Assembly: GCA_023229645.1 (NCBI GenBank)
Contig: JALNYU010000030.1
Coordinates: 1-44,381, forward strand
Direction: 5' to 3'
Length of the DNA stretch: 44,381 nucleotides
Source of the DNA: Nevskia sp.
GTDB taxonomy: Bacteria > Pseudomonadota > Gammaproteobacteria > Nevskiales > Nevskiaceae
Made by a program: the position numbers and the translations under genes. The stretch's first letter is position 1; every line of letters begins with the position of its first letter. This document shows positions 8,956 through 15,955 of the stretch, in pieces. The notes beneath the pieces were generated by a model. That model ran no database searches, was not told the origin of the DNA, and was given only the letters and a program-made list of their open reading frames with translations.

Positions 8956-10176
8956 ATGACGGATAACAACTACAACGTAATCAGCGAAACCGGCGGCGTG
9001 CCGATCAAGCTATGGACCGAAGGCGTGCCGCTGGAAGACGAGGCGCGGGCGCAGCTGCTGAATATCGCCAAGCTGCCGTTCGTGCATCGTTGGATCGCGG
9101 TCATGCCGGACGTGCATCTCGGCAAAGGCGCGACGGTGGGCTCGGTGGTGCCGACGCTCGGCGCGATCGTCCCGGCGGCGGTCGGCGTTGATATCGGCTG
9201 CGGCATGATCGCCAGCCGCACGACGCTGAAAGCGGCCGATTTGCCGGATAACCTTGCCGCGTTGCGTAGCGCAATCGAGCGCGCCGTCCCGCACGGCCGT
9301 ACGCACGGCCGACGCGATAAAGGCGCTTGGGAAAATCCGCCGGACGCGGCATTGGACGGCTGGTCGGGTTTGGTCGAGGACTTTGCGCAGATCGTCGATA
9401 AGCATCCGAAGCTGGGACGGACCAACAACCTGCACCACCTCGGCACGCTCGGTACCGGCAATCATTTCGTCGAGGTTTGTCTGGACGAAGCCGATAACGT
9501 TTGGTTCATGCTGCACTCCGGTTCGCGCGGCGTCGGCAACGCAATCGGCTCGTTGTTCATCGAGCTGGCCAAGGCCGACATGCGGCGCTGGTTTATCAAT
9601 CTGCCGGATAAGGATCTCGCTTATCTGCCGGAAGGTAGTGAGCATTTCGCCGACTACGTGTTCGCGGTCGACTGGGCGCAGCGCTACGCGCGGACCAACC
9701 GCGCGTTGATGATGCGCAACGTCATTGCCGCAGCGCGGACGGTGATTGCGAAGCCGTTCGAGGCCGAGACCGAAGCCGTGAATTGCCACCATAACTATGT
9801 GAACCGAGAAGTGCATTTCGGCCAGGAAGTGCTGGTGACGCGCAAAGGTGCGGTCAGCGCTCGCGAGGGCGAACTTGGCATCATTCCGGGCAGCATGGGC
9901 GCGAAAAGCTTCATCGTCCGCGGCCGCGGCAATGCCGATAGTTTTCATAGCTGCAGCCACGGCGCCGGCCGCGTCATGAGCCGCACGGAAGCGCGTAAGC
10001 GGATCACGCTGGCGGATCACCAGGCGGCTACGGCGCATGTTGAATGCCGAAAGGATACGGACGTCGTTGATGAATCGCCGGCGGCTTATAAGTCGATCGA
10101 CGCCGTTATGGCCGCCCAGCGCGATTTGGTGGACATCGTCCATACGCTGCGTCAGGTCGTTTGCGTGAAGGGCTAA
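8956..10176 (+). CDS. rtcB: RtcB, 3'-phosphate/5'-OH RNA ligase
   Basis: RtcB joins RNA 2',3'-cyclic phosphate or 3'-phosphate ends to 5'-hydroxyl ends using GTP and Mn2+. The 406-residue length is typical. Visible active-site residues are Asp79 and Cys82 in GVDIGCGM, Asn169-His170 in GTGNHFVEV, His187 in MLHSGSRG, the His pair in NCHHNYVNREVHFGQE, and the guanylated His335 in SCSHGAGR. The start is fixed by GGAG upstream of the ATG at 8956. It is first in an operon with rtcA, 39 bases downstream, expressed from the sigma-54 promoter. Confidence 0.97.
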   Translation: MTDNNYNVISETGGVPIKLWTEGVPLEDEARAQLLNIAKLPFVHRWIAVMPDVHLGKGATVGSVVPTLGAIVPAAVGVDIGCGMIASRTTLKAADLPDNLAALRSAIERAVPHGRTHGRRDKGAWENPPDAALDGWSGLVEDFAQIVDKHPKLGRTNNLHHLGTLGTGNHFVEVCLDEADNVWFMLHSGSRGVGNAIGSLFIELAKADMRRWFINLPDKDLAYLPEGSEHFADYVFAVDWAQRYARTNRALMMRNVIAAARTVIAKPFEAETEAVNCHHNYVNREVHFGQEVLVTRKGAVSAREGELGIIPGSMGAKSFIVRGRGNADSFHSCSHGAGRVMSRTEARKRITLADHQAATAHVECRKDTDVVDESPAAYKSIDAVMAAQRDLVDIVHTLRQVVCVKG

Positions 10177-10194
10177 TACACATTCGGCGTGTAT
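10176..10194 (+). other. Intercistronic hairpin between rtcB and rtcA
   Basis: ATACAC and GTGTAT form a perfect 6-bp stem around a 7-base loop, ATTCGGC, starting in the rtcB stop codon. No T-tract follows, so it is not a terminator. It could modulate message stability or rtcA translation, whose ribosome binding site GGAGAGG begins 11 bases downstream. Confidence 0.4.
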
Positions 10195-10215
10195 CGATAA
10201 CAAACGGAGAGGCAA

Positions 10216-11235
10216 ATGTTGGAGATTAACGGTGCCGAGGGCGGCGGCCAGCTGCTGCGCTCGGCGCTAACCTTGAGTCTGTGCACCGGCACCCCGTTTC
10301 GGATGCACGGCATCCGCGCGGGCCGCAGCAAGCCGGGTTTGATGCGGCAGCATCTGACGGCCGTGCTGGCTGCGGCTGAGATTGGCGGTGCCGATGTCAC
10401 CGGTGCGGCGCTCGGTGCGCAGGATTTGGTTTTCGTGCCCGGTGCGGTGCGTGGCGGTGATTATCGTTTTTCGATCGGCACCGCTGGCTCGACGACGCTC
10501 GTGCTGCAAACCCTGTTGCCCGCGCTGTGCGCGGCAGCGGAGCCCTCGACCGTGGTGCTGGAAGGCGGGACGCACAACCCAATGGCGCCGCCTGCTGATT
10601 TTCTGATCCAGGCCTATGCGCCGCTGCTGCGGCAGATGGGCGTGGATGTCGGCATCGAATTGCAGCGCTATGGCTTTTATCCGGCGGGTGGTGGCCGGTT
10701 GAGCGTGGCAATACGGCCGGCGGCGTTGCAGCCGCTGACGTTGCTGGCGCGCGGTGCCTGCCGGTCCCGAAACGCCTGCGCGCTGATATCTGCGGTGCCG
10801 AGTACGGTTGCCGAGCGAGAACTGGCGGCGGTTGCGCGCCGGCTTGGTTACGCCGATGCCGAACTCGCGCATCGCGCGCTGCGGCCTGCCGCCGGGCCGG
10901 GCAATGTGCTGAGTGTGACGCTGCAATTCGAGCACGTTACCGAAGTATTCGTCGGCTTCGGCGAGCGCGGTATCCGTGCCGAAGCCGTCGCCGAACGGGT
11001 TTGCGAACAGGTTGAGGCATACGTGAAATCCGGCGCGGCAGTCGGCCCGCACCTCGCCGATCAACTGCTGCTGCCGCTGGCGCTCGCCGGTGGCGGTCAG
11101 TTCACGACCACGGCGCCGACCGACCATCTAACGACCAATGCGGCGTTGATCGAGAAATTCGTTGCGGTCGATATCCAGATCGAAAAGGTCGATTCGGCGC
11201 GTAATTGCTGGCAGGTCAGCGTCAGTCGTTATTGA
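10216..11235 (+). CDS. rtcA: RtcA, RNA 3'-terminal phosphate cyclase
   Basis: RtcA converts RNA 3'-phosphates to 2',3'-cyclic phosphates through an RNA-AMP intermediate. The 339-residue product has the family opening EGGGQLLRSALTLSL, GGTHNPMAPP, and near the C-terminus ALAGGGQFTTTAPTDHLTTN with the catalytic His in DHLTTN. GGAGAGG precedes the ATG. It is cotranscribed with rtcB. The stop codon lies inside the left arm of an 18-bp inverted repeat (11228-11245), so the final codons of the gene coincide with a repeat element. Confidence 0.96.
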   Translation: MLEINGAEGGGQLLRSALTLSLCTGTPFRMHGIRAGRSKPGLMRQHLTAVLAAAEIGGADVTGAALGAQDLVFVPGAVRGGDYRFSIGTAGSTTLVLQTLLPALCAAAEPSTVVLEGGTHNPMAPPADFLIQAYAPLLRQMGVDVGIELQRYGFYPAGGGRLSVAIRPAALQPLTLLARGACRSRNACALISAVPSTVAERELAAVARRLGYADAELAHRALRPAAGPGNVLSVTLQFEHVTEVFVGFGERGIRAEAVAERVCEQVEAYVKSGAAVGPHLADQLLLPLALAGGGQFTTTAPTDHLTTNAALIEKFVAVDIQIEKVDSARNCWQVSVSRY

Positions 11236-11324
11236 TCCGGCCATTAAGTACTTGAATAAAGGCAGTGCAATGCCAAACCGGATGCCGCACGTCCGAGAAA
11301 GCGAGAAATGGCCGGATCAATAAC
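11228..11324. repeat. Inverted-repeat (MITE-like) element, copy 1
   Basis: Perfect 18-bp inverted repeats at 11228-11245 and 11307-11324 (GTTATTGATCCGGCCATT and its complement) enclose a 61-base core. The left arm overlaps the rtcA stop codon. A second element with nearly the same arm sequence lies 16 bases downstream. The transcribed form would be a long hairpin able to act as an rtcA 3' end. No obvious target duplication was identified. Confidence 0.7.
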
Positions 11325-11340
11325 AAAGCAATTTGATTTT

Positions 11341-11435
11341 ATTATTGATTCGGCCACTCACGCCGTCTCGAAAAAGTGCGATCTCAAATTGCCGCATAGC
11401 ACCTCGTTCAACTATTTTGTGGCCGAATCAATAAT
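11341..11435. repeat. Inverted-repeat (MITE-like) element, copy 2, inverted relative to copy 1
   Basis: Perfect 17-bp arms at 11341-11357 (ATTATTGATTCGGCCAC) and 11419-11435 again enclose exactly 61 bases. The core resembles the reverse complement of the copy 1 core: 27 of 61 positions agree without gaps, and 16 of the last 26. The two copies therefore look like one element type in opposite orientations. A degenerate third arm, ATTATTGAATCGGCTGG, starts at about 11433. The arms differ by C/T at one internal position, compensated in the opposite arm, which suggests the paired structure is maintained. Confidence 0.7.
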
Positions 11436-11463
11436 TATTGAATCGGCTGGAAAAGTATCGAAT

Positions 11464-11690
11464 GAAAGAGCGGGCGGGATCGCCGGCCGGCGCTGGATAT
11501 CCTGCGTGCTAACAACGGCATCGAATTTGCTTTGGCATCCAAGCGCGAAGGAACGCGTGCGGCGCTGCAGGGAGCGCTGCTATCCGGCCGTAATTACCCT
11601 AAGGCGGGGTTTGGGAGCCTAGTCCTTTCGTGTGCTGTTGGGCGCCGCCGAAGTGCTGCGCCACAACGATAAAAATGGCGGGTAAACCAG
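11464..11690 (+). pseudogene. Unidentified gene remnant
   Basis: A frame without a start codon reads DILRANNGIEFALASKREG then TRAALQGALLSGRNYPKAGF then GSLVLS. After an apparent one-base shift near 11630 it continues LLGAAEVLRHNDKNGG to a stop. The composition looks protein-like and the two pieces join naturally, suggesting the C-terminal part of a decayed gene cut by the repeat elements at its 5' side. I do not recognise the family. The frame is short, so it may be non-coding. Confidence 0.3.
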
Positions 11691-12763
11691 TGGATGGGTC
11701 AACAAATTCAACGGTGTCGGTTGACGATCACATCGTCGCCGTCAGTCGGATGTCGCGCGCGCTGCAATCGGAATTACTTGGGGCATTGGAGCGCATTACC
11801 GAAATCAATCGGACGACCAGCATCATTTCGATGAACGCTCGCGTCGAAGCTGCACGGGTTGGCAGCGTCGGCGCCGGGTTTGGCGTTATCGCCGAAGAAA
11901 TGGCGCGCTTGTCGAAATTGGTGGCCGGCGTGGCGGGCGAACTCGGGGCAAAGGCGCGTAATAACAGCGTGTCGATTGAACGCACGCTCGGTGATCTGGC
12001 GCGAGACGTCCGCGAAATCCGCCTATGCGAATTGGCGCTGACCAATATCGACTTGATCGACCGCAATCTTTACGAACGTAGCTGCGATGTTCGTTGGTGG
12101 GCTACTGACGCCGCCGCCGTCGCCGCCGTACAAGCGCATAGCGATGAAGCGCTCCGTTTCGCGACCCAGCGGCTTGGGCAAATTCTCGATTCGTATACGG
12201 TCTACTACGATCTCGTTATTGCTGATCTCGATGGCGTTATTTTGGCGAATGGCAGGCCGGGCAAATTTTCGTCTGTCGGCCGTCGCGTCGGCAACGCGGA
12301 ATGGTTCCGCAGCGCCAAAGCGACGCGCAATGGCGAGCAATTCGGTTTTCAGTCGGTGCACGCCAGCGAATTGACCGGCGGCCAATCGGCGCTGGTGTAC
12401 TCGTGCGCGATCCGCGAAGGCGGGCGCGTCAACGGCCAGATCCTCGGCGTGCTCGGCGTCGTGTTTAACTGGCCGGCTTTGGCGCAAACCATTGCCACGC
12501 GCACGCCGTTATCGCCGTCGGAATGGCAGCGCAGCCGTGTTTGCATCGTTGACGACGCAGGCCAGATTCTCGCGGATGCCGATCCGGCGCGGATTGGCAG
12601 TACGCTGGAATTCGAGCGTCGCAGTGCGCTGTTCGAGCGCGCGCGTGGCGCGGTGATCGCAACCGTGGACGGCGAAACCTACTGCATTGGCCACGCTGCC
12701 TCGCCAGGGTACGAGACCTATCGCACCGGCTGGCATTCATTGATTTTGCAGCAGATTACCTGA
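11675..12763 (+). CDS. Soluble MCP-hairpin / Cache-domain protein
   Basis: The product is about 362 residues from the ATG at 11675; a GTG at 11630 in the same frame is an alternative, and neither has a clear ribosome binding site. Residues ~30-80 resemble the tip of the methyl-accepting chemotaxis signalling hairpin: TTSIISMNARVEAARVGS then GAGFGVIAEEMARLSK. The C-terminal half is a Cache-like sensor domain, e.g. YDLVIADLDGVILANGRPGK and AEWFRSAKATRNGEQFGF. No transmembrane segment or signal peptide is seen, so it is probably a cytoplasmic sensor. No chemotaxis gene is nearby, and its role (chemotaxis array or other signalling) is uncertain. Confidence 0.75.
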   Translation: MAGKPVDGSTNSTVSVDDHIVAVSRMSRALQSELLGALERITEINRTTSIISMNARVEAARVGSVGAGFGVIAEEMARLSKLVAGVAGELGAKARNNSVSIERTLGDLARDVREIRLCELALTNIDLIDRNLYERSCDVRWWATDAAAVAAVQAHSDEALRFATQRLGQILDSYTVYYDLVIADLDGVILANGRPGKFSSVGRRVGNAEWFRSAKATRNGEQFGFQSVHASELTGGQSALVYSCAIREGGRVNGQILGVLGVVFNWPALAQTIATRTPLSPSEWQRSRVCIVDDAGQILADADPARIGSTLEFERRSALFERARGAVIATVDGETYCIGHAASPGYETYRTGWHSLILQQIT

Positions 12764-12794
12764 CGGTTGCCGCGCGCCGTCAGCGCTGTTTTTA
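12760..12794 (+). terminator. Intrinsic terminator after the MCP/Cache gene
   Basis: CTGACGG (12760-12766) pairs with CCGTCAG (12777-12783) around a 10-base loop, followed by CGCTGTTTTT. It overlaps the stop codon of the MCP/Cache gene and abuts the convergent ubiE stop. Confidence 0.55.
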
Positions 12795-13583
12795 GTCGAG
12801 ACGGTAGCCGCGGTGCACGGCGACGATGCCGCCAGTCAGGTTATAAACCTGCACGCGGCTCAGGCCGGCGTTTTCCATCATGCCCTTCAGCGTGTCTTGA
12901 TCGGGATGCATGCGGATGCTCTCGGCCAGATAGCGATAACTATCGGCATCCTGCGCGACGAGCTTGCCCATTAACGGCAACAGCTTGAACGAGTATTGAT
13001 CGTAGATTTTCGACAGCCCGGCGTTCAGCGGTTTGGAAAACTCCAATACCAGCAAGCGCCCGCCCGGCTTCAAAACCCGGCGCATCGAGGCCAGCGCAGC
13101 GTCTTTATCGGTGACGTTGCGCAGGCCAAACGCAATCGTGATGCAGTCGTACGTGCCATCTTCAAACGGCAGTTTTTCAGCGTTCGCTTGCACCAGCGGA
13201 ACATCGACCACACCGGCATCGGCGAGGCGGCCGCGGCCTTGTTCGAGCATCTCGGCGTTGATGTCGGCCAGCGTCACCAGACCGCTGGTGCCGGTGAGGC
13301 GCCGGAATTCGCGTGCGAGATCGCCGGTGCCGCCAGCGAGGTCAAGCACCCGCTCGCCACGGCGTACGCCAGCGAGATCAATCACAAAGCGCTTCCACAG
13401 CCGGTGCACGCCGAACGACATCAAGTCGTTCATCACATCGTATTTGCGCGCCACCGACGAAAACACTTCGCGTACGCGCTTTTGTTTTTCGCCGACCGGC
13501 ACCTGCTCGAAGCCGAAATGGGTCGTGCCAGGGGTGGACTCGCTGCCGCGTGGGTTATCGGCGTTTGGGTCGCGCTGCGCCAT
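12792..13583 (-). CDS. ubiE: UbiE, ubiquinone/menaquinone C-methyltransferase
   Basis: UbiE is the SAM-dependent C-methyltransferase of quinone synthesis. The 263-residue product carries FGFEQVPVGEKQKRVREVFS, KYDVMNDLMSFGVHRLWK, the SAM motif VLDLAGGTGDLA, and YDCITIAFGLRNVTD, then LKPGGRLLVLEFSKP and a C-terminus ending in GIVAVHRGYRLD. These are diagnostic of UbiE. The N-terminal ~20 residues are variable, as is usual. It converges with the MCP/Cache gene and is divergent from the lpxR-like gene. Confidence 0.96.
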   Translation of the reverse strand: MAQRDPNADNPRGSESTPGTTHFGFEQVPVGEKQKRVREVFSSVARKYDVMNDLMSFGVHRLWKRFVIDLAGVRRGERVLDLAGGTGDLAREFRRLTGTSGLVTLADINAEMLEQGRGRLADAGVVDVPLVQANAEKLPFEDGTYDCITIAFGLRNVTDKDAALASMRRVLKPGGRLLVLEFSKPLNAGLSKIYDQYSFKLLPLMGKLVAQDADSYRYLAESIRMHPDQDTLKGMMENAGLSRVQVYNLTGGIVAVHRGYRLD

Positions 13584-13805
13584 GAGCTGCTCGTATCGTG
13601 AAAGTCACGGGATTATCGCAGGTCGTACGAAGCCGCGCGCCGCCTCTGGCTGATATGGCTGTGCCGGGCTTGCTATCATGTCTCATCGCGCTGGCGGGCA
13701 CGCCACGGGGTGTCTTTCGCCCCAAGCGGGGCAACTATGGCCCTTGTCATCAGTCGCGAGGCGTCGTTCGACGTTCGCCATGGATTAATCGGAAATGAAA
13801 TAACT

Positions 13806-14864
13806 ATGGAACGCGCTCGAGAGTCGCGGCGCCGGCGACAGCTATCGCGATGGTTTTGTCGGCACCTGTGTTTGCTTGGCCTGCTGCTGGTCCCGGCGCG
13901 GGCCGCGGACTTCGATTCTGGCCGCTGGACGCTGATCGAAGACAACGACGGTGAGTTTTCGAGCCAAGACCGGCACTACACGCAAGGCTTGCAGCTCTCG
14001 TATTTGAGCTCGCGTTTGACGCCGACGAGCGTGATCGGGCGCGGCGCTGATTGTCTTGGCGCGCTCCTGCCCGGCTTTCGTGCCTCAGCGGGTTCGACGC
14101 GCCGATTTGATATTGCAATCGGGCAGCAGATTTTCACGCCCGAAGACATTCATCAGGTGCCGCCCGATTCAAACGACCGCCCGTATGCGGGCTGGTTGTA
14201 TGCCGGGTTTTCGCTACTGCAGCAAAATCACAGTAACCATTTGAACGAACTGCAGGTGCAGTTTGGTGTGGTTGGCCCCGCGGCACTTGGCGAACAGGCC
14301 CAGAACGGCTTCCACTCGCTGGCCGGCTTACGCCCCGCAGACGGTTGGGACAGTCAGCTGCGCAACCGCGGCGCAATCCAGCTCGCCTATGTTTATCGCC
14401 GCAGGATTCCATTGCAGCTAATGCACAATTACGCCTTTGACGCAGTGCCGGAGGCTGGCTTCAACATCGGTTCGGTGCTGCGCTATGCTGAAATCGGTGG
14501 TCTGCTGCGTTTCGGCAACGCGCTTGCTGCGAACTACGGTCCTGCGCACGTGCAGCCCGGCTTGGGGGGCAGCGACTGGTTCGACGCTGACGCGCTCGGC
14601 GGTAGTTTTCTACACTGGTCAATTTTCGCTGGCGGCCAGCTGCGCAGCGTCTACTACAACCGCCTGATTGACGGTGCGCGTGAGTTGGTTCCAGACGCGC
14701 GGATTAAAGCGCGGCCGTTCACGTTCGATGCCGTTGCTGGCGGCGGCTTGGTGCTGAGCCCGCGCGTCCACCTATCGCTGACCGCAACGCGCCGTACCGG
14801 CGAATTTCGTGGTCAGAAGGGGTTTGATCTATTCGGTACTGCGCTGCTGTCGGTGGCGTTCTAA
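13806..14864 (+). CDS. lpxR: LpxR-family lipid A 3'-O-deacylase (outer membrane)
   Basis: LpxR is an outer-membrane barrel that removes the 3' acyloxyacyl chain of lipid A. The chosen ATG gives a signal peptide: basic residues, then HLCLLGLLLVPARA with predicted cleavage after ARA. The mature start has the family pattern IEDNDGEFSSQDRHYTQGLQ, with the Asn-Asp pair of the active site, and a downstream AQNGFHSLAG carries a candidate catalytic His. Alternating hydrophobic strands and a C-terminal Phe fit a beta-barrel. The frame is open upstream to 13710, but only the start at 13806 leads directly into the signal peptide. Kdo hydroxylase elsewhere in the window also modifies lipopolysaccharide. 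Confidence 0.85.
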   Translation: MERARESRRRRQLSRWFCRHLCLLGLLLVPARAADFDSGRWTLIEDNDGEFSSQDRHYTQGLQLSYLSSRLTPTSVIGRGADCLGALLPGFRASAGSTRRFDIAIGQQIFTPEDIHQVPPDSNDRPYAGWLYAGFSLLQQNHSNHLNELQVQFGVVGPAALGEQAQNGFHSLAGLRPADGWDSQLRNRGAIQLAYVYRRRIPLQLMHNYAFDAVPEAGFNIGSVLRYAEIGGLLRFGNALAANYGPAHVQPGLGGSDWFDADALGGSFLHWSIFAGGQLRSVYYNRLIDGARELVPDARIKARPFTFDAVAGGGLVLSPRVHLSLTATRRTGEFRGQKGFDLFGTALLSVAF

Positions 14865-14885
14865 GGCTGATGACGCGGTGCGGCC

Positions 14886-15419
14886 TCAGTCGTCGTCGCC
14901 GAGATCTTCGCCAGGAAATAGCGCTGCGCTGAAGCCGAAGTTGCGCAGATCCCGTACGCGCATCGGATACAAAACGCCGTCGAGGTGATCGCATTCATGC
15001 TGCACAACGCGGGCGTGAAAGTCGCTGACCTCGCGTTCAATCTGCTCGCCATTCAGGCCATAGCCGCTGTACCGTAACGCCGTGTGGCGCGGCACCAGAC
15101 CGCGCATGCCGGGCACTGATAAGCAGCCTTCCCAGCCCTCTTCAAAGTCGTTTGTAAGCGGCGCGAGCGTGGGGTTGCAGAGGATGGTGTAAGGCACTTC
15201 CTCGGCCTCTGGATAGCGCGGGTTGTGGCCGACGCCGAAAATCACCACGCGCAGATCCACCCCGATCTGCGGCGCTGCGAGGCCTGCGCCATTTAGTGCC
15301 GCCATCGTGTCGGTCATGTCTTCGATCAACGCCAGCAACGCCGGCGTGCCAAAGTCGGTGATCGGCTGGGCCACGCGCAGCAGGCGCGGGTCGCCCATTT
15401 TCAATACATCGCGGATCAC
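14886..15419 (-). CDS. def: Peptide deformylase
   Basis: This metalloenzyme removes the N-formyl group from nascent proteins. All three motifs are present: GAGLAAPQ (44-51), EGCLS with the metal-binding Cys99 (97-101) and HECDH (141-145). At 177 residues it is normal length. Its start overlaps the stop of the upstream DUF971 gene by four bases (ATGA), so the two are translationally coupled. It is not next to fmt here, the usual neighbour of the housekeeping copy, so this may be a second deformylase. Confidence 0.95.
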   Translation of the reverse strand: MIRDVLKMGDPRLLRVAQPITDFGTPALLALIEDMTDTMAALNGAGLAAPQIGVDLRVVIFGVGHNPRYPEAEEVPYTILCNPTLAPLTNDFEEGWEGCLSVPGMRGLVPRHTALRYSGYGLNGEQIEREVSDFHARVVQHECDHLDGVLYPMRVRDLRNFGFSAALFPGEDLGDDD

Positions 15420-15850
15420 GGTGCGTCTCCGTTAGGTTTCGGCGCGTATTTCTTAGGCCCGAGCGCCGAAAGTTTTACGACATCGGAATCGCGCGACATA
15501 CCGTGCTCGGCCATCCGGTCGAGATACCGCGCCCACCACGATTCCTGATTCGCCGCGAATTCTTGCAGCGCCGACCACGAATAAAGGCCAGTGTCGTGGC
15601 CGTCGTCGAAACGCAGACGCACCGCATAACGGCCGACCGGCTCCACCGCCGTAATGCCGATTTCGCGCTTGCCGCCGACCAGCATCGGCTCGCCGCCACC
15701 GTGACCGCGGACTTCGGCCGACGGCGAAAATACGCGTAGATACTCAAACGGCAGTTGAAAGCCGCTGCCGTCGGCGTAGCCGACTTCGAGCGTGCGCGTG
15801 CGTTTGTGCAGCACCAGCTTGGTTGGAACGGGAGCGGCTTCGCTAATCAC
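15416..15850 (-). CDS. DUF971 (gamma-butyrobetaine hydroxylase N-terminal-like) protein
   Basis: The 144-residue product matches the stand-alone DUF971 family: LVLHKRTRTLEVGYADGSGF, then LPFEYLRVFSPSAEVRGHG, then GRYAVRLRFDDGHDTGLYSW and SALQEFAANQESWWARYLDRM. The family is small and cytosolic. A role in metal or iron-sulphur handling has been suggested for related proteins, but function is not settled. It is cotranscribed with def through a four-base overlap and is divergent from the ATP-grasp gene across ~105 bases. Confidence 0.85.
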   Translation of the reverse strand: MISEAAPVPTKLVLHKRTRTLEVGYADGSGFQLPFEYLRVFSPSAEVRGHGGGEPMLVGGKREIGITAVEPVGRYAVRLRFDDGHDTGLYSWSALQEFAANQESWWARYLDRMAEHGMSRDSDVVKLSALGPKKYAPKPNGDAP

Positions 15851-15955
15851 AGAAATTTAAATTCCGATTCGACAAAGTGATACTTTGGCATCCTTGGCCG
15901 GCGCTGAGAAGCGGCGCGTCGGAAATGGAAAACTATCACGAGCAGGGAGCCATCG

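Noticed and set aside
9010..10215. Long open frame antisense to rtcB (about 400 codons)
   Set aside because: RtcB motifs on the plus strand are complete. The antisense product has biased Arg/His/Ala composition typical of the opposite strand of GC-rich coding DNA.
10267..11127. Open frame antisense to rtcA (about 286 codons)
   Set aside because: Shadow of rtcA: Gln/Arg-rich composition without recognisable motifs.
11228..11435. Integron attC sites
   Set aside because: The outer ends read GTTATTG and CAATAAC in the wrong arrangement for RYYYAAC/GTTRRRY core sites, and there is no integrase or cassette structure.
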